DNA of 64,000 bases from assembly GCA_002381645.1 (NCBI GenBank), contig DFXE01000011.1, positions 234,419 to 298,418 on the forward strand, written 5' to 3'. The notes beneath the pieces were generated by a model. The model did no database searches. It was not told where the DNA came from and saw only the letters and a list, made by a program, of their open reading frames with translations. Shown one piece after another: positions 54,698-62,775 of the stretch. The position numbers and the translations under genes were made by a program. This DNA is from Bacteroidales bacterium UBA4116 (GTDB lineage Bacteria > Bacteroidota > Bacteroidia > Bacteroidales > Tannerellaceae). Each line of letters starts with the position of its first letter. Within the stretch, counting starts at the first letter, position 1.

Positions 54698-55213
54698 ATG
54701 GAAGAAAATAAGTACGTATTTAATCATTTAAAATTTAGGAAGTTAATTGAAGATACATTTGGCCCTAAATCACTTTCAGATGTCGCAAAAAACATTCCGG
54801 TATCACGAACAACATTATATGGGTGGATAAATGATAAAAACAGGAATGGACCGACAGGTAAATCATGGGGAAAGATTAAAAACTTATTTAAAAAACAAAA
54901 TATCATTATAAAGTCAAAAGATTTTTATGAAATAGTAAAAGAGGAAGAGACAGATATTGAAAAGGAAAAGCCCTATTTAATAAATGTGTGTGATGATAGA
55001 AATGATTATAAAAAAGACAATGTTGAGGAATATTATCAATTGTTAGATAAATATTTGGACGTAATTAAAGATCAGAAGGAATGCATGGTTAAAAAAGATA
55101 TTCAAATTGAACAATTGACAAAAGAAACGTTTGACTTAAAAATGAAGATACAGCATTTTAAAAAAGTATTAACTGATAATGGGATTTCTTATCGGGATAT
55201 AGATGAGATTTAA
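54698..55213 (+). CDS. HTH protein with coiled-coil tail, phage-repressor-like
   Basis: 171 residues. N-terminal helix-turn-helix (about 10-65, SLSDVAKNIPVSRTTLYGWINDKNRNGP), then a charged linker and a C-terminal coiled coil (about 115-160, QIEQLTKETFDLKMKIQHFKKVL) that would dimerise it. Lys-rich and AT-rich. Together with the small divergent HTH gene and the operator it looks like the immunity switch of a small prophage or mobile element, without any structural or integrase gene nearby. It may instead be a domesticated regulator. Confidence 0.65.
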   Translation: MEENKYVFNHLKFRKLIEDTFGPKSLSDVAKNIPVSRTTLYGWINDKNRNGPTGKSWGKIKNLFKKQNIIIKSKDFYEIVKEEETDIEKEKPYLINVCDDRNDYKKDNVEEYYQLLDKYLDVIKDQKECMVKKDIQIEQLTKETFDLKMKIQHFKKVLTDNGISYRDIDEI

Positions 55214-55263
55214 ATAATGCCATTAAAATCACGGAACGAATTAAATATTTATGCAAAATAGGG

Positions 55264-55271
55264 TAATTTTG
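55264..55271 (+). promoter_or_regulatory. -7 element TAatTTTG upstream of the phenylacetate-CoA ligase gene
   Basis: Exact TAnnTTTG, 63 bases before the ATG at 55335; a looser TTTACTTTG lies at 55280-55288. Confidence 0.4.
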
Positions 55272-55334
55272 AAAAAAGTTTTTACTTTGTACCCAATTTT
55301 AATTACTAACTATAATATTATATCTTGAAAAACC

Positions 55335-56636
55335 ATGATTTGGAATGAGACTATAGAGTGTATGGATCGCGAAGAGATGCGAAAACTGCAAAGTATTAGG
55401 TTGAAAAGAGTTGTCGAACATGTATATCATAATACTCCTTTCTATAGAAAAAAAATGCAGGAAATGGGATTAACACCTGATGATATAAATTCTATAAGTG
55501 ATATAGTTAAACTTCCTTTTACTGTAAAACAGGATCTTCGGGATAATTATCCATTCGGTCTTATGGCTGTACCTATGTCCGAAATTGTTCGTTTACATGC
55601 ATCATCGGGTACAACAGGGAAACCAATTGTAGTTGGATATACCCGTAAAGATCTTTCTATCTGGAGTGAGACGGTTGCCCGCTCTTTATATGCAGCTGGT
55701 GTTACAAGGAATGATGCTGTTCAGGTATCTTATGGATATGGTTTGTTTACAGGAGGTTTAGGTTTGCATGGCGGTGTGGAAAACATAGGTGGTACTGTAA
55801 TCCCTATGAGTAGCGGAAATACGCAAAAGCAAATTCAACTGATGCACGATTTTGGCGCAAAAGCTTTGGCTTGTACACCATCTTACGCTTTATTTCTTGG
55901 TGAAACAATAAAGGAATCAGGTTTGCCCCGTGATGAGTTTCAATTAAAAATAGGTATTTTCGGAGCAGAACCCTGGACAGAAAATATGCGGAAAGAGATT
56001 GAAGAATCATTAGGTATAAAAGCATACGATATCTATGGATTAACCGAGATTATAGGACCTGGGGTAGGTTGTGAATGTGAATGCCAAAATGGTACCCATT
56101 TATGGGAAGATCATTTTTTTCCGGAAATTATCGATCCAACGACCTTGGAACCTGTAAAACCGGGTGAACAGGGCGAATTGGTATTTACTACCTTGACAAA
56201 AGATGGAATGCCAATGATACGTTATAGAACAAGAGATCTTACGGCGCTAAATTATTCAGTATGTGGTTGCGGACGTACGGCGGTAAGAATGGATCGCATA
56301 TTAGGTCGTAGCGACGATATGTTGATTATACGGGGTGTAAATGTATTTCCATCACAGGTTGAATCTGTAATATTGGAAATGCCGGAATTTGAACCCCATT
56401 ATTTAATAGTTGTCGACAGGGTAAATAATACTGATACTTTCCAGGTGCAAGTTGAAGTACGTCCTGAATATTATTCTGACGAAGTAAATAAAATACTGGC
56501 ACTTAAAAATAAAATAGCGGCACAGATGCAAAGCGTTATCGGTATTCAGCCTGAAATTAAAATAGTGGAGCCACGCAGTATAGAACGTAGTATGGGTAAA
56601 GCAAAACATGTAATTGATAATCGTAAATTAATCTGA
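55335..56636 (+). CDS. paaK: Phenylacetate-CoA ligase
   Basis: 433 residues, typical length. Adenylates aryl acids and forms the CoA thioester. ATP-binding loop HASSGTTGKPIVV near 92-104, SYGYGLFTGGLGLHGG near 138, YGLTEIIGPGVGCEC near 235, the DDMLIIRGVNVFPSQVE segment near 329 and the C-terminal catalytic Lys region SMGKAKHVID. In Bacteroidales this gene, paired with an ACT protein, often goes with indolepyruvate:ferredoxin oxidoreductase and serves aromatic amino acid metabolism; no ior genes are in this window. The ACT gene follows after 19 bases. Confidence 0.93.
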   Translation: MIWNETIECMDREEMRKLQSIRLKRVVEHVYHNTPFYRKKMQEMGLTPDDINSISDIVKLPFTVKQDLRDNYPFGLMAVPMSEIVRLHASSGTTGKPIVVGYTRKDLSIWSETVARSLYAAGVTRNDAVQVSYGYGLFTGGLGLHGGVENIGGTVIPMSSGNTQKQIQLMHDFGAKALACTPSYALFLGETIKESGLPRDEFQLKIGIFGAEPWTENMRKEIEESLGIKAYDIYGLTEIIGPGVGCECECQNGTHLWEDHFFPEIIDPTTLEPVKPGEQGELVFTTLTKDGMPMIRYRTRDLTALNYSVCGCGRTAVRMDRILGRSDDMLIIRGVNVFPSQVESVILEMPEFEPHYLIVVDRVNNTDTFQVQVEVRPEYYSDEVNKILALKNKIAAQMQSVIGIQPEIKIVEPRSIERSMGKAKHVIDNRKLI

Positions 56637-56655
56637 TCAATAAAAAATAAATAAA

Positions 56656-57081
56656 ATGCTGATTAAACAACTATCTATCTTTTTGGAGAATAAGAAAGGT
56701 CGTTTTACTGAAGTGTCAAAAATACTAGGTGAAGCGGGAATAAATATGTCTGCATTCACAGTATCGGAAAGTTCGGATTTCGGAATATTACGTTTGATCG
56801 TATCGGACACTGATAAAGCCATACAGATACTTCGTGAAAAATTATATGCGGTGAGTATAACCGATGTCGTTTGCCTTTACTGTCCGAATCAACCGGGTGC
56901 ATTGGCAAAAGCAATGGATATAATTACTACTGCGGGTATATTTATTGAATATATGTATGCTTTCTCACAAGGAGATTCAGCACATGTTATTATACGTCCT
57001 GATGACATAGAGAAGTGTGTAGAGGTTTTAAAAGCTAATAAACTGACGTTGATTGCTGCAAGCGATTTATATAAGTTGTAA
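56656..57081 (+). CDS. Tandem ACT-domain protein
   Basis: 141 residues consisting of two ACT domains (about 1-68 and 70-140): IFLENKKGRFTEVSKILGEAGINMSAF in the first and LYCPNQPGALAKAMDIITTAGIFIEYMY in the second. ACT domains bind amino acids at their interface. It is co-transcribed with paaK and probably senses an aromatic amino acid for that pathway; no catalytic domain is present. Confidence 0.9.
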   Translation: MLIKQLSIFLENKKGRFTEVSKILGEAGINMSAFTVSESSDFGILRLIVSDTDKAIQILREKLYAVSITDVVCLYCPNQPGALAKAMDIITTAGIFIEYMYAFSQGDSAHVIIRPDDIEKCVEVLKANKLTLIAASDLYKL

Positions 57082-57121
57082 ATATTAACGTTTAGTGTTT
57101 TATTTATTGGCAAGGATATAT

Positions 57122-57129
57122 TAGCTTTG
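57122..57129 (+). promoter_or_regulatory. -7 element TAgcTTTG of bamD
   Basis: Exact TAnnTTTG, 18 bases before the ATG at 57148. A longer frame from a TTG at 57127 would start inside this element. Confidence 0.6.
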
Positions 57130-57147
57130 CATGCTAAATGTATGCGC

Positions 57148-57957
57148 ATGAGAAAGGTTGTATATTTATTGATGATGACGGTTGTTTTATTATCGTCTTG
57201 TGGAGAGTATAATAAGATTTTGAAAAGTACAGATTATGAATTGAAGTATTCATATGCAAAGAAGTACTTCAATGCAAAACAATATTCAAAGTCTGCAACC
57301 CTTCTGGAGGAGTTAGTTACTATATTTAAGGGAACGGCTTATGCCGAAGAATCACTTTATTTACTTGCCCAGAGTTATTATGGACAGAAGGATTATCAGA
57401 CCGCATCCCAGTATTTTAATACATATTATACAACTTATCCTAAAGGTGAATATGTAGAACTGGCAAGGTTTTATTCCGGTTACGGATTGTATCTTGATTC
57501 TCCTGATCCACGTTTAGACCAGACTCAAACATACGACGCCATCAATCAATTACAATTATACCTTGAATATTATCCTCAATCTGAACGATCTGCTGAAGCT
57601 CAGAATATTATGTTCGAACTGCAGGAGAAATTGGCATATAAGGAATTATTGGCAACCCGTTTATACTATAATTTGGGAACATATATGGGTAATAATTATC
57701 AATCTTGCGTTATTACTGCCCAGAATGCAATAAAGAATTATCCGTTTTCAAAGTATCGCGAAGAATTTATTTTCTTGATGCTTCAGTCAAAATATGAATT
57801 GGCTTTGGTAAGTGTGGATGAAAGATTACAGGGAAGATATCGTGATGTAGTTGATGAATACTATAATTATATGAATGAATACCCTGAAGGTAAATACGTA
57901 AGGCAGGCCCAGCGTTTCTTTGACTATGCCAGCAAACGGATCACCGATGTTTATTAA
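57148..57957 (+). CDS. bamD: Outer membrane assembly lipoprotein BamD
   Basis: 269 residues from the ATG at 57148. Lipobox LSSC gives Cys18 after a short signal. The mature part is a row of TPR-like helix pairs: KYSYAKKYFNAKQYSKSATLLEEL, EESLYLLAQSYYGQKDYQTASQYFNTYYTTYPKGEYVELA, AINQLQLYLEYYPQSERSAEAQ, and a C-terminal YVRQAQRFFDYA. BamD is the essential scaffold of the beta-barrel assembly machine on the inner face of the outer membrane. Starts at 57142 or 57148 are both possible; 57148 leaves a better signal. rpoZ follows after 24 bases. Confidence 0.92.
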   Translation: MRKVVYLLMMTVVLLSSCGEYNKILKSTDYELKYSYAKKYFNAKQYSKSATLLEELVTIFKGTAYAEESLYLLAQSYYGQKDYQTASQYFNTYYTTYPKGEYVELARFYSGYGLYLDSPDPRLDQTQTYDAINQLQLYLEYYPQSERSAEAQNIMFELQEKLAYKELLATRLYYNLGTYMGNNYQSCVITAQNAIKNYPFSKYREEFIFLMLQSKYELALVSVDERLQGRYRDVVDEYYNYMNEYPEGKYVRQAQRFFDYASKRITDVY

Positions 57958-57981
57958 TAAATTTAAATTTAAAATAATTAT

Positions 57982-58314
57982 ATGGATTACAGAAAATCAA
58001 ACGCTCCGGCAAACACAGTAACCCGCGACATGATGAAGTTGTCGGCAGATACAGGTAATGTTTACGAAACAACTATGATCATAGCTAAAAGGGCTAACCA
58101 AATATCTGTGGAAATGAAACATGATCTGGAGAAGAAGCTTCAGGAGTTCGCCTCTTATAATGATAATCTGGAGGAAGTGTTTGAAAATAGAGAACAAATT
58201 GAAATTTCGCGTTATTACGAGAAACTTCCTAAATCAACTCTAATTGCAGCGCAAGAGTACGAAGAAGGTAAAGTTTATTTTAAAAACCCGGCAAAAGATA
58301 AAAATGCATTCTAA
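57982..58314 (+). CDS. rpoZ: RNA polymerase omega (Rpb6-type) subunit
   Basis: 110 residues, longer than the proteobacterial omega. The omega/Rpb6 core is at about 18-45 (SADTGNVYETTMIIAKRANQIS), the usual place where the subunit clasps the beta-prime C-terminus; a charged, helical tail follows. The order bamD, this gene, DUF4293 protein is usual in Bacteroidales, which supports the call. Confidence 0.8.
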   Translation: MDYRKSNAPANTVTRDMMKLSADTGNVYETTMIIAKRANQISVEMKHDLEKKLQEFASYNDNLEEVFENREQIEISRYYEKLPKSTLIAAQEYEEGKVYFKNPAKDKNAF

Positions 58315-58317
58315 ATT

Positions 58318-58373
58318 AATTGGGAATTGAAGGATAGGTACATATCTATCCTTCAATTCCCAATTTTATTTTA
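58318..58373 (+). terminator. Long perfect hairpin after rpoZ, terminator-like
   Basis: Arms 58318-58337 (AATTGGGAATTGAAGGATAG) and 58346-58365 pair over 20 bases without mismatch around an 8-base loop, followed by T-rich TTATTTTATT. It lies inside what is otherwise a close gene row, 14 bases before the next ATG. Confidence 0.75.
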
Positions 58374-58378
58374 TTATC

Positions 58379-58840
58379 ATGTTACAAAGGATACAAACCG
58401 TATATTTACTTATTATTTCAATATTGTCGGTTATAATGATGTTTCAACCACTTGCTATACTTCATGCTGACGGACAATTTTATTCATTTGATGTATTTGG
58501 TGTTAGTACGATAGCTCCTCAGTCAGAGCTTATTTATCCTATATGGGGATTATTTGTTATAGTTGCTCTGATAGCGTTGCTCTCTCTTTTTACTATATTC
58601 CTATACAAAAAAAGAATACTTCAAATACGTATATGTATATTTAATGCTGTGTTAATGTTAGGTTTTTATGCTTTTTTCGGTTATATGGCTTACCAGATAA
58701 ACCAGCAAATTCCTAATTTGGATTTTACTGTACGAATTGTTTTGGCTTTTCCGCTCATTAGTCTGATTCTTGATTATTTGGCGATCAGAAATATCGGTGC
58801 TGATGAAACATTGGTTCGTTCATTAGAGAGGCTAAGATAA
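58379..58840 (+). CDS. DUF4293 membrane protein
   Basis: 153 residues with four membrane helices (about 5-25, 55-80, 85-108, 118-140) and a conserved start MLQRIQTVYLLI, which marks the DUF4293 family of Bacteroidota. Function unknown; constantly near bamD and rpoZ. Preceded by a strong hairpin, so it may be made at a lower level than the genes before it. Converges on the PorT-like gene 6 bases away. Confidence 0.9.
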   Translation: MLQRIQTVYLLIISILSVIMMFQPLAILHADGQFYSFDVFGVSTIAPQSELIYPIWGLFVIVALIALLSLFTIFLYKKRILQIRICIFNAVLMLGFYAFFGYMAYQINQQIPNLDFTVRIVLAFPLISLILDYLAIRNIGADETLVRSLERLR

Positions 58841-58846
58841 TTTTAA

Positions 58847-59539
58847 TTAAAGAGGGAGTAAATACGTAAGTTTTCCAAGAATTACCTGACTGGATGATTT
58901 TGAGAAAGCATCTCCTTTTCTGCTATTGAATATATCTCCTAAACCATAATAATAACGTCCTTCCAGTAAGAAGTTACCAATTCCTGTACGCAATTCAATT
59001 CCCGGACCTCCGCAAATACCCCAAGCAAATTTATGTTGAACCTTAATATATCTTTGGGCTGTATTAGCTTCTGAATTATTGGGGGGTGGCATTAAATCAC
59101 CTACATTCTCAGTGGTGTTTTCGCTGATAGCATAACCTATTTTTGGTCCTAAATTAATGAAAAACCTCAAACGTTTTCCACCAAAATAGATGTGGGTGAG
59201 AAAAGGTATATCTATATAGTTTATTCTACGTGTGTATTGATGATCCACTAATTCACCAGCTTCGTTCGTTTGCATATCAAATTTTTCATCCCATCCTTCT
59301 TGTGCAAAATTTAGCTCGAGGATAAGCCCTAAATTCTTTTCCGTTATCCATCTTCCGGTAAAACCCAAATGCACTCCCAATAGTTGATTTGTTTGAACCC
59401 TTGGAGTAAAACTTACAGACGATACCCCCATACCGAATGATCCACCTACTGATAATTCTTTCTTAAAAGTATTCTGACTATTAGCGGTTAAGATAAAAGC
59501 CCATAATAAAGTCAATATGATAAAGGTACGATTAACCAT
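58847..59539 (-). CDS. PorT-like outer membrane beta-barrel protein
   Basis: 230 residues with a signal peptide (1-21) and eight or so predicted strands with the OMP_b-brl_2 pattern: ELSVGGSFGMGVSSVSF, VHLGFTGRWITEKNLGLILELNF, INYIDIPFLTHIYFGGKRLRFFINLGPKIGY near 110-140 and GPGIELRTGIGNFLLEGRYYYGL. PorT is a component of the type IX secretion apparatus, and family members also serve elsewhere, so the exact role is open. Start overlaps the LysM gene stop by one base (TAATG), so the two are coupled. A T9SS cargo-type gene lies on the other side of that gene. Confidence 0.82.
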   Translation of the reverse strand: MVNRTFIILTLLWAFILTANSQNTFKKELSVGGSFGMGVSSVSFTPRVQTNQLLGVHLGFTGRWITEKNLGLILELNFAQEGWDEKFDMQTNEAGELVDHQYTRRINYIDIPFLTHIYFGGKRLRFFINLGPKIGYAISENTTENVGDLMPPPNNSEANTAQRYIKVQHKFAWGICGGPGIELRTGIGNFLLEGRYYYGLGDIFNSRKGDAFSKSSSQVILGKLTYLLPL

Positions 59540-61344
59540 TATTTTAATTCATGACGTACAGTTGTATAATCACGTTTGTTGTAGTGGACTATAAAAAGAT
59601 TGGTATTAATAAATCCACCCCAGTTGTTAACACGGTGAAAATCAAATCCGGTCTGAATACTTTTATATTTTATTTTATTCAGATTATTCTCAAAATTCAA
59701 CCCGTATTTATCAATAGAACTTAAGAAAAACATTCCGGTATCAAAACCCAAGATTCCATATTTTGGGAAAGTGTTGATCAGGTCTTTACTATACCAGGTC
59801 TTATATTTGGAATAGAATTTGGATACATCATTTGACATATTATCGGCAAAGAAATTTGTATAAATATAAGTGTCAAGTACAAAAAAATCATCCAGAGTTT
59901 CACGTGTATATGTTTGCCATTCAGGATAACCGAACAAATTTACAATATATTGAGGGTTTGCTTCCACTACCATACGCAAAGGAGAACGTATTTTATTTAA
60001 TGCACTCAAAGAACCCGAAAGTGGTATAATTACATTGCGTTTATCAGTGACTAATAACGTTTGTACATCATTTGCAAAGGATTCAGCTCTGTATACCAGA
60101 TCTATGAAAGGAACGTTTTTCTGCGTAAGTTCAAGTTTAAATGTTTTAATAAACTCTGCTTTTTCATCTGTATCGTATGTATCAACAAATATGATATTAT
60201 AATCGAAAAACATACTATAAGCTGCCTGTGATGCTTTAGCATACAAATAAGATTGTGGTGTATTAACCTGGAATACGTGTGCATTAGATAATACATCATC
60301 ATTTTTGGATGTAAAAGGAATTACATGTACAATATTATTCTTTTGAGCAAATCCGGCTATTGAAGTTATTTGATCGTTTTCAACTGCTCCGATAATTAGA
60401 TTCACGTTTTTTAATGCATCTTCCCGGAAAAGTTGATTTAATTTTTCAGTTCCTTTACCTGTATCACGAACGATAAGTTCAACCGCTATTCCTGACTGGC
60501 TTAAACTGTCTACCGCTAATAATAAACCTTCATAATATTCGATGAAACGTGCTGTATTAGATGATTGAACAACTTCTTCTGTCATAAAAGGTAATAGGAG
60601 GGCAATTTTTAATTTATTTACTTTATCCATTTGTTTTGGAGCAGATAATAATGCATTGACATCTTTCTCCTTTAACTCAGATACATTTTGCGTCACAGCT
60701 TCCTTACTTTTTACAGGAACCTTTATGATCATACCTGCTTTAACTCCTTTCTTCAATTGAGGATTCAGAGAAATAAGTTCATCGGATGTAACATTAAATT
60801 TGCGGGTTAACCGATACATCGTTTCTTTACGTTCCACTTTATACTCAATTTCCTTTACTGTTGTTTTGACTTCAGTTTGGGGTAAGTCTTCAATATTAAC
60901 AGCCGGTATACGAATCGTTTTTCCGATACGGAATGTTGATACCGAAAGTCCCGGGTTAGCTTCAATAATTGAAGTAGCAGGTATGTCATACCTTTTGGAT
61001 AATGAATATAATGTTTCTTTAGGTTGAATCGTATGAAAAGAGTAGTTACGCTCACTTAGAGGAGCTGTAATAGTGGTTGCAATATCTTTTTGAGGAATCC
61101 TTAATTTATCACCAGCCTTAATCACCTCCCGGCTTTCCGGATTTAACCGGTAAATATCTTCCACTCCAATACCATACATTGTAGCAATTGCATATACCGT
61201 TTGCCCCGGTTCAATGGTGTGATAAAATATATCATTGTCTTGACCGTTAGTTGTAATAATTACTTTATTATTCTCCTGGGAGTGAAGAGAAATGCTTATG
61301 AATTGTATTAGTATAGTAAGTATGCAAATTAAAATCTTATTCAT
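59539..61344 (-). CDS. LysM protein with periplasmic-binding-protein-like domain
   Basis: 601 residues from the ATG at 61344. Signal peptide 1-22, then three LysM repeats (about 41-84, 100-145, 165-210; for example YHTIEPGQTVYAIATMYGI, FHTIQPKETLYSLSKRYDI, YKVERKETMYRLTRKFNV), which bind peptidoglycan. From about 245 on a type I periplasmic-binding (ANF/LpoA-like) fold: KIALLLPF, FIEYYEGLLLAVDSL, DTYDTDEKAEFI, ILGFDTGMFFL. It may link the cell wall with an envelope machine or activate wall synthesis, as LpoA does. The 9-codon extension from 61371 would overlap the promoter and is not used. Coupled to the PorT-like gene. Confidence 0.88.
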   Translation of the reverse strand: MNKILICILTILIQFISISLHSQENNKVIITTNGQDNDIFYHTIEPGQTVYAIATMYGIGVEDIYRLNPESREVIKAGDKLRIPQKDIATTITAPLSERNYSFHTIQPKETLYSLSKRYDIPATSIIEANPGLSVSTFRIGKTIRIPAVNIEDLPQTEVKTTVKEIEYKVERKETMYRLTRKFNVTSDELISLNPQLKKGVKAGMIIKVPVKSKEAVTQNVSELKEKDVNALLSAPKQMDKVNKLKIALLLPFMTEEVVQSSNTARFIEYYEGLLLAVDSLSQSGIAVELIVRDTGKGTEKLNQLFREDALKNVNLIIGAVENDQITSIAGFAQKNNIVHVIPFTSKNDDVLSNAHVFQVNTPQSYLYAKASQAAYSMFFDYNIIFVDTYDTDEKAEFIKTFKLELTQKNVPFIDLVYRAESFANDVQTLLVTDKRNVIIPLSGSLSALNKIRSPLRMVVEANPQYIVNLFGYPEWQTYTRETLDDFFVLDTYIYTNFFADNMSNDVSKFYSKYKTWYSKDLINTFPKYGILGFDTGMFFLSSIDKYGLNFENNLNKIKYKSIQTGFDFHRVNNWGGFINTNLFIVHYNKRDYTTVRHELK

Positions 61345-61368
61345 CTTCCGATTATGGATTATTTGCGG

Positions 61369-61405
61369 CAAAGATAGTGTATGTCGGTATAAAATACTAA
61401 TTTTG
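61369..61405. promoter_or_regulatory. Divergent promoter pair: LysM gene (minus) and T9SS type-B gene (plus)
   Basis: Minus-strand TAtcTTTG (61376-61369) is 24 bases before the LysM ATG; plus-strand TAatTTTG (61398-61405) is 23 bases before the ATG at 61429. The elements are 21 bases apart, so both genes may be co-regulated. Confidence 0.6.
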
Positions 61406-61428
61406 AATACTAATATGGCAATATAATT

Positions 61429-62775
61429 ATGCTTAATAAAGAATATAAAATATTGATAGGTGTATTTTTTATGTTACTTATTATCACACCTGTTTATGCT
61501 CAATATACCGTTACCGGAGGTAACGGGACACCCTTACTCATAGGAGGTGATAGTCAGCTGCAGGTATATCTTATATATGGTACTGAGAATGTTGAAATAC
61601 GATATACATCTGATTCATCTAATCATCAATGGTACCGGTATAAGCGTAGAGCTCTTGAAGATTCGGAAGCCATATCCAGTATTCAGGAAGGAACATCTTC
61701 GGTTATTCGTAATATAGAAGAAGGTTACGGATATTATGTAAAAGAGCATGAAGCTATAGGAAGTAACCGTTTCGTATGGATTATAGATTATAGCAGATAT
61801 TTATTAGATATTGAGGAAATAAGAGTTAGTTCAGAGGATCTTTGTGAAGGATTTACACTTGAAGGAAATGCTATTTTACCCAAAATTCTTTATTACAAAC
61901 CTAATGGTGTAGAAACTGAAATAGTACGTAACTTCGATATTATATATAATACATTGCAATGGTCGGAGGAAGGTAAAACTTATTCAATTGTACCTGTAAC
62001 TGAAAAAATAGAGGGTAATCCTATCGGTAAGTTTATTAATTCTCGATTACTTACGGATACTGACATCCTATTAAAAGGTGATTATTTTGCCCGCCATTTT
62101 AATGTGGAAAAGTCATTAAATACAGGAAATGTTAATGCAGCGGCCATTGAATTGCATGTAGATACTACAATTTTATCGGTCGATGGCGCTAATATGTTTT
62201 TTGGAAATAATGGGGAAGAAGGAGGTAATGCAAGCGGATATTCAGCTCCTGTTGAAATCCGTTTTAATGCCTATGCAAATGAACCGGTGGCAACTTATTT
62301 CAGATGGAATATAATAAATGAAGCAACCGGAAGAACTTTGATTGATTTCAATGATAAAGAAGTTAGTTTTACATTTTTAGAAGCTGGAAAATACATAGCT
62401 AAAATTGACGTTCAGGATAGGTCTGGAATGTGTTTTAAATCAGATTCTGTAGTAATAGAAGTAGGAGATTCTTATTTATCTGTGCCCAATGCATTTTCGC
62501 CCGGTACCTCTCCGGGAGTAAACGATATTTTTAAAGTTGCATATAAATCGCTGGTAAGTTTTAAAGGTTGGATATTTAATCGATGGGGTGTGCAATTATT
62601 TCACTGGACAGATCCAGCCCAAGGTTGGGATGGAAAAAAAGGTGGTAAATATGTAACCCCTGGAGTGTATTTTTATGTAATTGAAGCAAAGGGTTCTGAT
62701 GGAAGAAATTATAAAAAAAATGGACATATTAATATTTTAAGACCAAAAAATGTACAAGATCAAATTATTGAATAA
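61429..62775 (+). CDS. Exported protein with gliding-motility-type (CHU_C, T9SS type B) C-terminal domain
   Basis: 448 residues. Signal peptide about 1-24 (ending VYAQ). The middle is beta-rich with no known domain except a PKD-like part near 280-345. The C-terminal 90 residues (about 350-440) carry the CHU_C pattern: VPNAFSPGTSPGVNDIFKV, GWIFNRWGVQLFHW, QGWDGKKGGKYVTPGVYFYVIEAKGSDG, KNGHINIL. Such domains send proteins through type IX secretion. The middle part, unrelated to known adhesins, and the divergence from LysM/PorT-like genes suggest a job in an envelope complex. Its 3' end overlaps the lytic transglycosylase gene by 26 bases. Confidence 0.85.
   Translation: MLNKEYKILIGVFFMLLIITPVYAQYTVTGGNGTPLLIGGDSQLQVYLIYGTENVEIRYTSDSSNHQWYRYKRRALEDSEAISSIQEGTSSVIRNIEEGYGYYVKEHEAIGSNRFVWIIDYSRYLLDIEEIRVSSEDLCEGFTLEGNAILPKILYYKPNGVETEIVRNFDIIYNTLQWSEEGKTYSIVPVTEKIEGNPIGKFINSRLLTDTDILLKGDYFARHFNVEKSLNTGNVNAAAIELHVDTTILSVDGANMFFGNNGEEGGNASGYSAPVEIRFNAYANEPVATYFRWNIINEATGRTLIDFNDKEVSFTFLEAGKYIAKIDVQDRSGMCFKSDSVVIEVGDSYLSVPNAFSPGTSPGVNDIFKVAYKSLVSFKGWIFNRWGVQLFHWTDPAQGWDGKKGGKYVTPGVYFYVIEAKGSDGRNYKKNGHINILRPKNVQDQIIE

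Noticed and set aside
54012..55213. Complete prophage or integrative element
   Set aside because: No integrase, structural genes, or flanking direct repeats are visible; only regulator-like genes.
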